Shown here: one piece after another, positions 24,831 to 36,286 of the stretch
Numbering within the stretch: the stretch's first letter is position 1
How the letters are laid out: the number at the start of each line of letters is the position of its first letter
Source of the DNA: Calendula officinalis
Taxonomy: Eukaryota > Streptophyta > Magnoliopsida > Asterales > Asteraceae
Direction: 5' to 3'
DNA: 64,000 nucleotides
Assembly: GCA_963853835.1 (NCBI GenBank)
Contig: OY970834.1
Location: forward strand, 23,070,365-23,134,364
Made by a program: the position numbers and the translations under genes
Notes under the pieces: generated by a model
What the model was told of the DNA's origin: nothing
Seen by the model: only the letters and a program-made list of their open reading frames with translations
Database searches by the model: none

Positions 24831-25357
24831 TAGTTTCAATTTCACAAAAAAAATACATGGACTTATGCACACTTTCTTTTTGGGATTTCCTTATTTTTCC
24901 TTCCATTTTGTTTTACATTTTAAACATTTCGTTTGTTTTTATGTTACTAAAAAGAATTTGTCACCCTTCAATTTATAAAACATATAACTTGGACCCCCAA
25001 AAACCTATAAATCAATTTGATATTACACATATAATTATGCATGTTAATTTATAGCTATTAAAAAAACATCATTTATAAAGTTTAAAAGTAAATCATAATT
25101 ATTAAAAGATAAGAATTCCAACCCCGAGCGAAGCCGGGTATTACATACCTTGTTTAATATAAATATGATTATAATTGCTTTTCTTGAGTCTTTCCGAATG
25201 AGGTGAGTTAGATTTTATAATTAGAACGATTTGTATACAAGCTCATGATTGGAAATTTTGATAAGCAAAAAAAAAAAAATGCTCTCTAATTGCTTAATAT
25301 TATTGGTACAATTTTGTATCTCATTTTATATGATACGATACAATACAAAATGATATC
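24831..25357. other. Spacer with possible Helitron remnant
   Basis: AT-rich. CCCCGAGCGAAGCCGGGT at about 25,124-25,141 forms a small hairpin of the kind often seen at Helitron ends, but no CTRR terminus follows it directly. The 90-codon frame at 24,782-25,054 has no recognisable similarity. Confidence 0.3.
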
Positions 25358-27531
25358 TCAATTGTTTTCAGTTGGAGCATATTCTTGAATAGCAGCTGCA
25401 AGTTTGTCCCTTTCTTCCTCACTCTTTGTCCTTATCAAAAATGTCCGTGCAACTACTTTGCTACTCTCAATCCCATTATCATCCTATCAATTTAAATATT
25501 AATAATAATATCACATTTACTATACTTATATATCATTTAAAAATAATCTAATTATAATTTATATCAACATACCGCAGTATGAAAAATAGCAACAATGGAA
25601 TTCTTCTGTAAGCTTGTTTTTATGCCTGGATATAACAATGCATTCAGAAGCAATCTTCCCACCTGCCATATGTTTTTGGATTAGCTATAATAAATGACTA
25701 AAATTGACATAATAATAAAAGTATGTAAGAAATTATATAAAAACATACATCATTTCTGATAAGAATTGTGGGTTTGGAGTCTTTAGTGCCTTTGGTAACA
25801 CCTTCTTTGCATTTGATGGACAGCTGTCCTGTTCCTCTATCTTTCCATGCATCTTTATCCGTTGGATCCGTCGACTGAACATATACATATATAATAAATA
25901 TAAATAAATCTCACATATAATTTATATTATAATAAATATAATATTTAATAAAGTTTCCTTTTTTGATTATTACCTTGACATAAAGCTTACATTTGACTTC
26001 ATGCACTACCAGGATCCCACTCTCTTCACTTTTTTTCAAAGATGGACTGCTTGGCTGCTCAATTTCATCATCTGTTACAAAGTAATTTAAGGTTAATAAT
26101 TTATAACACCATCAGTAAAATGAGATTAATATAAATGATCACTTAAGTTCATAAGTTTGGTACAAAAATTAAGAGTAAATAATGGCTTACCAGCATCTGC
26201 AGCATCCGTATTTACAGAAATTGAACTTTGTCCCCCTAAGAAATTAAATTTTTTTATAAACAATTAATAAAAAATAAAACTGAAAGAGTAAAAGAAAATA
26301 AAACCTACCAAAAGAAAAAGAAGATTGGTTGTTAAAAAGTGGGCCCGTGCTCCACGAGGGCGCGAAAGCTGTAGTTGCAAACATTGGGGTTGTTGTTACA
26401 GAAGGTGGGGCATTTAGGGTTTTCTCCTGAAAGGGTAGATTCGTAATTTCCTTATTTTCTGTAATGAGTTTCTTTTGAGCAGTTTCTGATCCCTGTTCTA
26501 ATAAATTGTCACTCTTTGTTGAATTTAACTTAAGCCAGTTGACAACATCACTAAATTTTTCCTGTATAACAAACAAATATGATACTATTCTATAAAATAC
26601 AAGTTGATAATTATAGCATATGATAATAAAATAAAAATTAAGGAAATGAGTTTAGATTTGTACCAGAATGTTTGAAGCGTGAGTTAGGTAGTCACTCACT
26701 CCATCTTCCCAAAGTTCATCTGGGTGATTTTGCAACTGAGACTGAACCCAACTGCACACAATCAAAAACTAAATTTAGGGTCAAAAGGACGAAAAGGTAA
26801 TTTAGTGTCTAACATAAGAAATGAACAAATCACAGACCTTGCAAATTGGTTATTGAGAGCTCTCACATGTTGTTGTGATGATTTGGCCCGGTCCGTATCC
26901 AGTGATGGAGTCACCATTGATTTCTGTTCAGCCCGTTGAAAATCAAATTGGGGAAATTGTGGTGTTACCATACTTTTTTTATTCTGAAACCAAGAAATTA
27001 CAATAAGAAATCAAACCAACATTCATATGATATCGCATGTAAATCAGTTCATATATAAGCAATCCACAATCAACTCAACAATATTTTGCTACCAATAATT
27101 TTAAACAGTATTAATTTACTTTAATTTGAGCATGCAATAGCAATGGCATTAAAGTATATAATTTCAATTCACAATGCGTACATTAATTGCTAATTCTAAA
27201 TTCAAAAAATTTGAATTTACTTCTTTTAAAGTAAATTCAGCTTAGCATTCCACTCGATAAGTAAAAAAATCGACAACTTCAAACATAGAACATCATATTG
27301 CAAGAACAGAAAAGAAAAAAAAAAGCGAAAACCAGCTGAAATCGCAGAAACACCAATAAAATCAATCAATTAAACTGAAACCTCTTAAGTTCGCATAATT
27401 CATTATTAAAACTGCCGATACGACTAAACTGGAACAAATTTACAAGCAAAAATGGAATTAGGGTTTCATACAAACGAATTGTTGGTGTCTGCAGTGGTTT
27501 CTGACTCGGATTGCCGCTTGGTTCCTCTCAT
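25358..27531 (-). CDS. NUP50-like: NUP50-like nucleoporin with C-terminal Ran-binding domain
   Basis: Nine exons, 343 residues: 27,531-27,472, 26,983-26,838, 26,751-26,664, 26,561-26,309, 26,235-26,191, 26,071-25,974, 25,874-25,749, 25,662-25,573, 25,483-25,358; all GT-AG, frames continuous. The N-terminus (MRGTKRQSESE) matches the basic importin-alpha-binding start of plant NUP50 proteins. The centre has few FG-type repeats (PLFNNQSSFSFGG). Residues about 218-342 form a RanBP1-like domain (VVHEVKCKLYVK, WKDRGTGQLSIK, KPTILIRNDVGRLLLNALLY, EEERDKLAAAIQEY). Known role: nuclear-basket nucleoporin that helps importin recycling with Ran. It is shorter than Arabidopsis NUP50a (about 440 residues), mainly in the middle; no lesion is seen. 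Confidence 0.9.
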
Positions 27532-28660
27532 AGTCTCATGTATCAATGAAAGCTGAATTAGGAGAAAATAAGATTCGATAAATCGGTGTCGAATTAACGT
27601 TTTGGGTTGATAAAAATACCCTTTTTTTCGCCGTAGGTCAATATTTCCTGTTTCTAGGGTTTCTGATTTTAATTTTTCAAATCGGTAGACTAATTATAAT
27701 GTGCAGGTAGGTACATAGAAACCTATGTTTTTTAGCCGTTAAAGTCAGGTGGGGTATTAACTTTCAATTACTACCGTTGGATCTGATAGATGATGGGTAG
27801 CATGTGTCCACATGCTGTTGTCGGCCCAAATATGAAAATTTTATTTTCATGGGCTCATTAGTGAGGCCCGTTATCATAAAAGGTTTTGATAATCACTTAT
27901 TAAAAACTTATACTTAAGCTATAACAATCCTTAATTTTAGACAAAACTCATTTCTCTAAATTAGTGTACAATTGTTTATGTATTACAGACAGTCTAAAAG
28001 CTATCATTATTAAAACCATATTATAAATAATATTTTTGGAACACTACATGTATGATATATTAATTCACATAATTATTGTTATGATATGTTAGTTTATTTT
28101 AATATATATATTGTATAATTTACTATAATTTGTAAAGTGGATTATGTGGTGTAACGGTGTTAAAACTTAAAATCACTTCTTTAAATCAATAGTCGGTCAC
28201 TCGTACTTTCAAGATTAGTAACTTTTCAAGTAGTTTTACATGTGGTCAAAGTAGAAATATCATAAATCCAGTAAATGCAAACACCATGTAGTTAAATTTA
28301 TTGACTAGCCACCAACTTGTAAATTTAGTACACTAATAAAGAAGTTTTTTTCTTTCTATATTTTGGTTATTTTCTATCTTCTGATTTGTAGTTAATTCAA
28401 TTCTGATTGAATAAACTATAACATTCTTCCTTCATCTTAAACATCTTCTAACCGTCGTAAACCATTTTTACACTTGCACTTCATTGATTGGTAATATTTG
28501 AAAGAAAAACAAAATTCTTACCCCAACTACATTATGTGAGTTTTTTGTGTAATAACATGTAACAATAATCAAATATATTTATATATTAAATATTTTGATA
28601 TTTATTAGCTTATAAACTATGAATAAAACATATATTAATATGTAACTAATAAAAAAAGTA
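27532..28660. other. Intergenic region upstream of the NUP50-like gene
   Basis: Contains the presumed promoter and 5' UTR of the NUP50-like gene near 27,540-27,700. The rest is AT-rich with no supported gene. Confidence 0.4.
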
Positions 28661-28815
28661 GGGTTTTGTTAATGACAACCCAATAAATCGTTTGTACTTT
28701 CATTAGTTGGGTTGATTCCTAAAATGTAGGGAGCGGTTATTGATTATTATACAAGTTTTTGATGTGTGTTTTGACGTCTTAGTGACAGCCCTTAGGGCTG
28801 TCATTATCATTTTCC
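28661..28815. mobile_element. Small MITE related to the one at 12,088
   Basis: About 155 bp, starts GGGTTTTGTTAATGACAACC, ends AGCCCTTAGGGCTGTCATTATCATTTTCC-like hairpin. Internal sequence matches 12,088-12,263. Lies just downstream of the UTR2-like gene. Confidence 0.6.
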
Positions 28816-28948
28816 AATAATCTATAATGGTAGAATTTTTGTTTTTAAAAAGGTAAGTTTAATTATAAGCAAACGACCATATATCTCACATTACAAACCT
28901 AGCAAAACCGTTTTCCGGCTTTAATTTAAACCAAAAAATAAGAAATTT

Positions 28949-31909
28949 TTACACGAGAGATCTCCTTTCATCACTCGATCCGTCGCTCTTTTCTTCTCTA
29001 GGATACGATTTCACAAAGGTACACCACAATCTAAGCTTCTGAGGAAACTTGTGATTAGGCAACATTTTCATTATAATACCCGCCGCTATCAGTATTAGCC
29101 CAACCCCATGTTGTTCAGACATGGGTTTTGTAAAAACAATATACGACAACAATAAAGTTACCGCCTTTCTTGCCGTTGTTACCTGTATATACCAATAATA
29201 TAGTGAATCTTCTTTATCATTTTAATGTTTATTTATAGAGTAAATTAAATGGAATGTCTGTTACTTATTACATTTTCAGCTCTTTAAATTCGTTTATTAC
29301 ATGTAATTTGTTACACTGGTGGTCATTATCATTAAATTGGTCCATTAGAGTTTTTTGAATGACCAAGACTATCCTTTTGTAATAAACGAAAATAAAGGAC
29401 TCTGCGTGTAACAAGTGACAAACCACATGAACCAAAATTTACTCCATTAATTGATTTTTTTTCTTTCTTTCTTTTATTTCTCTTTATCCGTGTTTTTCCA
29501 CGACCTGTAGACCCACCACAATGATCAACCTCCTGCGACCTTACATATATGCATAGTTGTTCATCTCATCGTCACTCCTTCCCTACAACCACCTCTGGTG
29601 ACACATTTGCAGACTTGCTTTTGAAAACCAATTTGAGAAGGTGTGAAGGTGTGGTCGACAGGACACCATCTGTTGTGGAACAATTTTGGAAGGCGACTGA
29701 AGGTAGGGGTGGGGATGGATTGATTTTCTGGGGATGTGGTAGCGATGATAACAGTGTTTGATTATGTTTTGAAATAAAAAAGATAGAGGTGGTTGGTGGG
29801 TCTACATGTGGTGGAAGAATATGGATAAAAAAGAAAAAAAATTAATTAATAGAATAAATTTCACAGATGGTCTATGTGGTTTACCACTTATTTTATGCAC
29901 AATCCTTTATCTTCGTTTACTACAAAGGCCAAAGGGCAGTTTGGTCATTCAAAAAAATTTGCTAGCCCGCTTTAACGGTAGGGATCACCAGTGTAACAAA
30001 CTACATATACCATGTATGTCTAATGTAATAAACGAATTTAAAAGACTGTGTTGGTACTAAATGACGAAACACATCCATCTAATTTACTCGTATTTATATG
30101 ATATGATGTGGGAATGAAGTGAAATTATAGTTACCAAAGCTGTGGTTGCAGCCCCGAAAATGGCAATGAGTGATAGAACTGATACTTGACCAACAAATGT
30201 AGCCACAGCTTCAAAAATCAAGACCCCATATACATAAGGATTCTGCATCACAACATTTTGTAAAAAAGATGATCGTGGTTGACTTGACTTTCTTAAAAAA
30301 AACTTTGTTTGACTATGTTAAAATTGACTATTATTATTTATTAGCACAGACTTACTTGATAACATGAATTCCATGCTGTGAACAATTCTCCTGTAAAAAT
30401 CATTGGTGGAATCAAGAAAGGCGTTCCAACCACCGTTGAGCAGAATAACATTTCCATCTGAAAAAAATATGTCAAAAAATATTAATACTGATAACTCAAA
30501 AAAGACTACAACTCCTCTAAATTGGTGCCAATAATTCGTCTACATAATAATTGGGCAAAGTACATAAAAATGTAACCAACTTTGGTGACACTTCGATTCT
30601 ACGTAACTAACTTTTTTTTAGGCCGGAATAAACAAATAGAGTTTCAATCACCTCATAATAAAAAGTCAACATAGTCAAAGTTACTGACATCATCATTTCG
30701 TCTAGGTTACCATTACTTTCTCCTTGACCCTTTGAAAGGTACTACCTTTTTATCAAAATCTTGAAACTGGTTTTTTCTAGCCTAGAAAAAGTTGGTTAAA
30801 GCCTAAATTTACCTGAGTAGTATCACGATTAATGGTAAAAATGGCTTCTTGCAAATTACCCAAAAAGGAATCCATAATTAGAGCTCCAGAAACCATGACA
30901 ACACCAAAAATATTAAAATTTGGCGAAGTGTTGGCATCCGCTAAAGTGAAGAGTATCAAACCAACAACTAAAAGAATGGCAGAAAAATATTCACGCGGAG
31001 GGTACTTTCGTCTCAAACCAGGAATAAACGAACCCATAATCATTACAGGTAAAACCTATCAAAATTAATTTCATTTCAATATTATAAAAAGAAAAAATAA
31101 ACTACAAGTTTTCATCCACGTGGTTTTCCATTTTTACATGTTTCGTCCCTCCCAACTTTTTATTTTGCAGAATTCGTCTTTCTTTGTCTATGTGCTGGCC
31201 AACGGTTAAATCTTTGGAAAAATGACTGGTTTACCCTTGTAAATGTTACAAGTGTCGTTTTCAAAAAAGTTGGGAAAAAAAAACAGTACTTAGGGACGAA
31301 AACTGCAAAGAAAAGTTAGGAGGGACGAAAATCGTAATTTAGTAAAAAATAAAAATATAAGATACCTTAGTTGATTTGAACATTAATTGTGCAGGATAAT
31401 TGAGGTAAGCTAATGATCCTTTCGTTAATCCATGAGAAGCCATAAGAACTACAGAGAGCTTAAGGTACATTTTCCATGGGTTCACCATTTGTTTCGGGGT
31501 GAATCCTTGTAACCGTAACAGTGCTAAGTATACAAATCCTTGTACAAATGTGAAATACCATCCATAACTGAATTAATTATAATAATACAAATATATCAAC
31601 ATTTTTGGATAATATATCATAATGATTAAACTTGTGAAATTTAAATTTGTCTTGTTCAAGTACCTGAATTTAAGCCTGTTATATACATATTCCTGCAATC
31701 AAAATACAACCGTTCTTGAATTAAAACACAAATATATATTTTAATTAAATGTATTAGATGATTTTATGATAAAAGTAACCGACCTCACAAATGCCGTTAA
31801 CAAGATATCCAAAAAAGAAACCAGAAGAGCAAATGAGAAACTGTTGCCATTTTGGTTTATCTGTTAATGGAATCCCAAACAATTTCCTTATACGTTCTTC
31901 TGCCTTCAT
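28949..31909 (-). CDS. UTR2-like: Nucleotide-sugar transporter, UTR2-like (SLC35B family)
   Basis: Seven exons, 347 residues: 31,909-31,784, 31,692-31,664, 31,567-31,366, 31,055-30,813, 30,457-30,356, 30,242-30,135, 29,182-28,949; all GT-AG and in frame. The protein is a multi-span membrane transporter throughout (FLICSSGFFFGYLVNGICEEYVYNR split over exons 1-2, GSLAYLNYPAQLMFKSTKVLPVMIMG split over exons 3-4, GALIMDSFLGNLQEAIF, VTTARKAVTLLLSYIVFTKP). It closely resembles plant UDP-galactose transporter 2 in motif order, length (about 345) and the C-terminal ERRSLV. Known role of relatives: moving UDP-sugars or PAPS between cytosol and ER/Golgi or organelles; the exact substrate cannot be read from sequence. 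Introns 3, 4 and 6 carry foldback MITEs but coding is intact. Confidence 0.93.
29238..30089. mobile_element. Mutator-like foldback element in intron 6 of the UTR2-like gene
   Basis: 852 bp starting GAGTAAATTA and ending with its complement, with inverted repeats extending through AAATTCGTTTATTACAT and GTTTGTTACACTGGTG. Flanked by TTATTTATA (29,229-29,237) and GTATTTATA (30,090-30,098), 8 of 9 bases equal, which suits a Mutator-type 9-bp duplication. The centre has further mirrored sequence (TAGACCCACCAC / GGTGGGTCTAC). The 70-codon frame at 29,549-29,761 has no recognisable domain. Confidence 0.8.
31095..31350. mobile_element. Foldback MITE in intron 3 of the UTR2-like gene
   Basis: Left arm ACTACAAGTTTTCATCC... 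with TTCGTCCCTCCCAACTTTTT; right arm AAAAAGTTGGG ... GGAGGGACGAAAATCGTAATTT. The arms are imperfect reverse complements. Intron 4 (30,545-30,800) holds a weaker similar structure (TAACCAACTTTGG / GAAAAAGTTGGTTA). Confidence 0.5.
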
Positions 31910-32440
31910 CTCTATCACAACACCATTTTCATTCTCTTAATTTTTTTTTTATCGAAATAAATTGTTTTCAAACTAAATATCAATTTTTTTATTTCTCCAT
32001 CAAGTTTTCAGCCTTTTGGAAATTTGATAATGGGATTTTGATAAGGGGATAGAAAATGAAGAATAAATGAAATACACCCAATTCTATCTCTTGTGATTGT
32101 GGGATTATTATTGCTTGAAAATAGGAGAAAACTTCTCCTTTTTTCAAGGATTTTGCATTATACATGAACAAGAAAAAGAGAGGCCTTTTACTGCCTACAC
32201 ATAACTTAGGAGGCAATTTAACTTATGGAGTTGATTTGTACAGAGCAACTTCTATCCATACAGAGCAAATTCATCTCAAATAACAATCATGCCCTTAAGG
32301 AAGGAGTGAATTGCAAAATGTGTTAAAAGTAAAGGAAGAGTATGATTATCATTCATCTTACCTTTTTGACGGTTAACTTTTACATCTATATTTAGTGACA
32401 AAAAAAATAATATTGGTTGAAATATTGATAATAATAAATA
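31910..32440. other. Upstream region of the UTR2-like gene
   Basis: Presumed promoter and 5' UTR. AT-rich; short frames here are not supported as genes. Confidence 0.35.
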
Positions 32441-33160
32441 GAGATAATTACATAAATGGTCCTTTAAGATGATACTACATTGCAAGTGTGGTCCTAATCT
32501 TTTAATTTCGACAAGTGTAGTCCTTTATGTTTACCAATTTTGCACGTTTGGTCCTTTAGGCCAAACAGTGTTAAAATTTTCTGTTAAGTGAATGGTCATT
32601 TCTCAGTCACATAGGACGCGGTACGCTCCGGTACGGGTACACGGTACGGGTACGCGATTCACTAGTTTAGATGTATCCGGTACGCAGAGGGTAGGTTCAT
32701 TTCGGTACGTGTCCGGTACGGTGTACCTTACATTTTTGAACGATGTACCATACGATGTACCCTTAAAATTAAGTTTCTTTTGCATATATATAATTATATT
32801 TAAAAGTTCAAAGTTCAAAATTTCAAATAACAAAAACATAACATTATCGAACACCACTATCGTGAGAAAGAAGAAGTGAAAATTGAAGAGAAACAGTGAA
32901 CGAGTGAAGGAGAAGGACATACGTGATTGTGAATTTTGAAGGCCAAAATCGATCTAATATTATGATAAAAAAATACAGAGATGTAACATACGTGTTTTAT
33001 TTTGAGAGTTGGAAATTTTTAAGATTGATAATAACTGGTAAATGATAAGGTAATAAGTTTTGTTAGATGGAAGTATTGTTAAAAATCTGTGTTTTGGGTA
33101 ATTGATTAAATGGGATAAGTTAAAATGGGAGAAAAGCTGAAAATTGCAGCATTCTGGGTA

Positions 33161-33346
33161 GATAGCGGCGCTGCCGCTATCCATAGATAGCGGCGCTATC
33201 TTGGGCAAATTTGGAACAGCAACTCGAAATAGCTAAGGGGAAAACGCGAAAAATTTAGAGATAGCGGCGCTATCTCTGGAAATAGCGGCGCTATTTAGCG
33301 CGGGGTCGAGATAGCGGCGCTATCTTGGGCAGATAGCGGCGCTATC
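33161..33346. repeat. Array of six GATAGCGGCGCTATC near-palindromes in the LTR
   Basis: Copies start at 33,161 (expanded to a GATAGCGGC-GCT-GCCGCTATC hairpin with a 9-bp perfect stem), 33,186, 33,260, 33,281 (AATAGCGGCGCTATT), 33,310 and 33,332. Each has a 6-bp inverted stem around a GGC or GCC centre. The right LTR repeats the array at about 47,613-47,654 and, beyond the solo-LTR insertion, to 50,157, with one copy changed to GATAGCAGCGCTATC. Confidence 0.92.
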
Positions 33347-34377
33347 TTGTGCAGATTAGACATAAAATCGGGATTTTTCCCCATTTCAGCTCATTTTCCT
33401 TCTTCTTACGGTTTGGTACGATCTTCAGGCGATTTTGTTGAATCAAGGACGAATTTTGGTGCAAATCTAAGGGGTTTTCATCATAAGTTCAAGCTATAAA
33501 GGTATTATGCTTAGTTTTTGTTCATGCATGTATTAAATTGGGTAAAATTTGGGTGGAATGTTGAACCTTAGGTTAGGGTTTGGATCACAAATCTGAAATT
33601 GATGTTGTATGTTAACATATCAAGTATCTAGCTATGAGATTCGTAGTTATAATGTGATTATGCACAATTTTAGATAGATTGATGGTCTAGGGTTTGGTTC
33701 ATCATCAATTTGGGGGAAATTGGTGATTAGGGTTTATTCTAGTTGTGATTATGGATTAGAATATTGAATGAGATGTGTATAATTATGATAGGTAATCAAT
33801 TGGAAGATTGTGGTGATTACATTGATCGGTGACATTGGAATTGTGGTTAAAGGAGTTCGTGGCTTGTGTTGGAAATTGCTTATCCCAGGTGAGTTCAACT
33901 ATGTACAACTGTATACTAGTAGTTATATATTTAAATGCTACATGTTTAATTGTTATTTGGTTTATTATTATCACATATGCGATGCCTAGAACATTGAATT
34001 GGTAATTCTAGTGATTTGACTGTAATATGATTAAATGAAGTTTGACTCATTAATAGACTTTTGCTATGTGTATTGACTTGTAAGAATATAGTGATTATTT
34101 GTAGTATGCCTTGTGTATAATCTTTTGATAGATGTCTTGATTGATGGAATATCCTTGAAGTGTCTCACTTGATATCGATTCATGTCGTATAAATTCCTTG
34201 TGTTACGTCTTGGTTGGATTGCTCTAGTATGAGACGCATTTTTATTGATTCGGGTTGTGATAATCCTATTGTTCCGGTCTCGTGGAGTCATCGTTGTTAT
34301 TGTTTCGTTTGATATCGAATATGAGTTACCCGTACGAATTCCTTGAGAGATAATTTCGTTTCGTGAGGACCCACGAC

Positions 34378-36274
34378 TGTAACACCTCAAATTTAATGCC
34401 AAATATTGGCCAAAATAAAACATTTTTATAAATAGAAGAACATCCCCAATTTGGATTTACAAAAACCTTGGTATGAAATCAGAGTATAAAAGTAGGTGTT
34501 ACAAAATAGATCATCACCAAGCTAAGACTAAATCCAATCTAGTGTCCTTCTATTCTAGGTCCCGCATCTCTATCCATGCGTACCTAAACCTTCGATCCCG
34601 AACCTGAGTACATAGCAAAACAAAACAAGGAGTACGTGAGACAAAAACGTCTCGTGAGCTACATGGGTTTAGACCCGATAATAAAATGAAATGTCACGTT
34701 TCATAAAACCAATCAATATACATACATAATATTCCAACTACCCATTCTAGTCACCTTAGTGTGACTCTACACTCTTGCCCACCGGAATACGTCCAATGAG
34801 TAAGACTACTATTGTGGTTGAGTCGATGGGAATCCACCCAACTGCCCCTCACACCACCCTATCGTGATTGAGTCGATGGGAATCCACCCAACTGCCCCTC
34901 GCATCACGCCTATCGTGATTGAGTCGATGGGAATCCACCCAACTGCCCCTCACATCACGCCTATTGTGATTGAGTCGATGGGAATCCACCCAACTGCCCC
35001 TCACATCACGCCTATCGTGATTGAGTCGATGGGAATCCACCCAACTGCCCCTCACATCACGCCTATTGTGGATGAGTCGATGGGAATTCACCCAACTGCC
35101 CCTCATTCCACCCTCTCATGACCGGGGGTTCCCCGCGTCATCACGTTATCTCAGCATATCATAACTCAATAGTTATGTCAATCTAGCTCTCGGCTATCAC
35201 GTCTATCATCAAACAAGTTAGTTCAATACTATCATCGGTATAACTAACTATCAACTACTAGTCTACCCAATTAAGCAAATAGACCATAACACAAGTAATG
35301 AAAGTATGTAAAAGGGCTATGTACTCAGTAAATTCCACACGTACTCACCTTAGCAATAAAGATGCTCCAACTGTGTTCTTGACACCAAAGCTCTTGCTTC
35401 ACAATTTCACCGACTTTCCAAGATGTCACCGAGAGCCTAAAACAATGATCATACAATGATCAACATCACAATCTACTATCAATGTGTTCATCTACCTCTA
35501 GATAACACCCATCAATCCATTTCCCCCAAATATGGTGATTTACCAAACCCTAGGTTTAACCAACCTTTAAGATTCTTACAAATCTTAACCATACACTTGA
35601 TTTCCTTGTTAATATACCATCTATTAAGTGTATACACCATTTATATCACCATAATCCATAACCCCAAGAACTAGGGTTTCAAACCCAACCATTAAAATAC
35701 ATAGATCTAAAGCTACAAAGATCAAGGAGTGAAGATATACCTTAAATCTTCACTTAGGAGTGAAATCTACCAAGCTTTGATGAAGAAATCAACCCAAAAC
35801 AGCCCTTGCACTCAAAAATCGTCTTTGGAAGAAACTAGGGTTTTCAATATGCATTTATGGCTAAAAACCCGAATTTATTGCACTGGTCGGACTGGCTCGC
35901 GCCCCGCTCGCGCCGAGCTCGCGCCGCGAAAGGACGCGGGTCTGCCTGCTAGTCGCCGCTGTTTACCAGACTTCGCGCCCAGCTCGCGCCGAGATCGCGT
36001 CGCGAAGTCAACGCGAAGTCAACGCGACCTTCTCGCGTTTCAGCTCTGGTCCTTCTGCTCAACCTCGCGTTTTGCTCGCGCCTGGCTCGCGCCGCGAGCC
36101 TACCTGTGCAGCAGGGCTGCACTTTTCGGTCTAGGTTTCAACACGGTTTCGTCCATAACTTTCTCATACGGACTCCAAACGACACGAAACCAATTCCTAC
36201 GGTTTTAATATGATTTATCCATAATTATCATATTTTTATTTATTTTATTTATTTACAAATTTCGGGTCGTTACA
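34378..36274 (-). repeat. 3' LTR of inner gypsy element
   Basis: On the minus strand starts TGTAACGACCCGAAATTTG and ends GAGGTGTTACA. Contains a 51-bp tandem repeat (about 34,805-35,115) and a GC-rich block of CTCGCGCC units (about 35,890-36,100). Differences from the other LTR seen by eye: in the CGTTTCrTAAAACC, CCCCTCrCATCACG and CCGCGTyATC contexts. Confidence 0.95.
34805..35115. repeat. 51-bp tandem repeat, about six copies, in the inner LTR
   Basis: Unit GTGATTGAGTCGATGGGAAT... ending ...CATCACGCCTATC, repeated every 51 bp (for example 34,866, 34,917, 34,968). Because 51 is divisible by three, frames stay open on both strands (85 codons each way: 34,864-35,121 plus, 34,849-35,106 minus), giving 17-residue repeats that need not be translated. 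The same array is at 41,573-41,883 in the other LTR. Confidence 0.93.
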
Positions 36275-36286
36275 ACTATCTACCCC

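Noticed and set aside
9761..31909. Metabolic gene cluster or operon-like unit, since all host genes share one strand
   Set aside because: The products act in unrelated processes and are separated by kilobases of repeats; shared orientation can be chance.
34805..35115. Regularly spaced repeats resembling a CRISPR array
   Set aside because: Whole 51-bp units repeat without unique spacers, inside a plant LTR retrotransposon.
34849..35121. 85-codon open frames on both strands across the 51-bp repeats (also 41,617-41,889)
   Set aside because: They result from a repeat period divisible by three inside an LTR; no coding evidence.
35729..36208. 159-codon plus-strand frame (also at 42,497-42,976)
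   Set aside because: Lies in the GC-rich block of the inner LTR, antisense to the element, identical in both LTRs; no domain.
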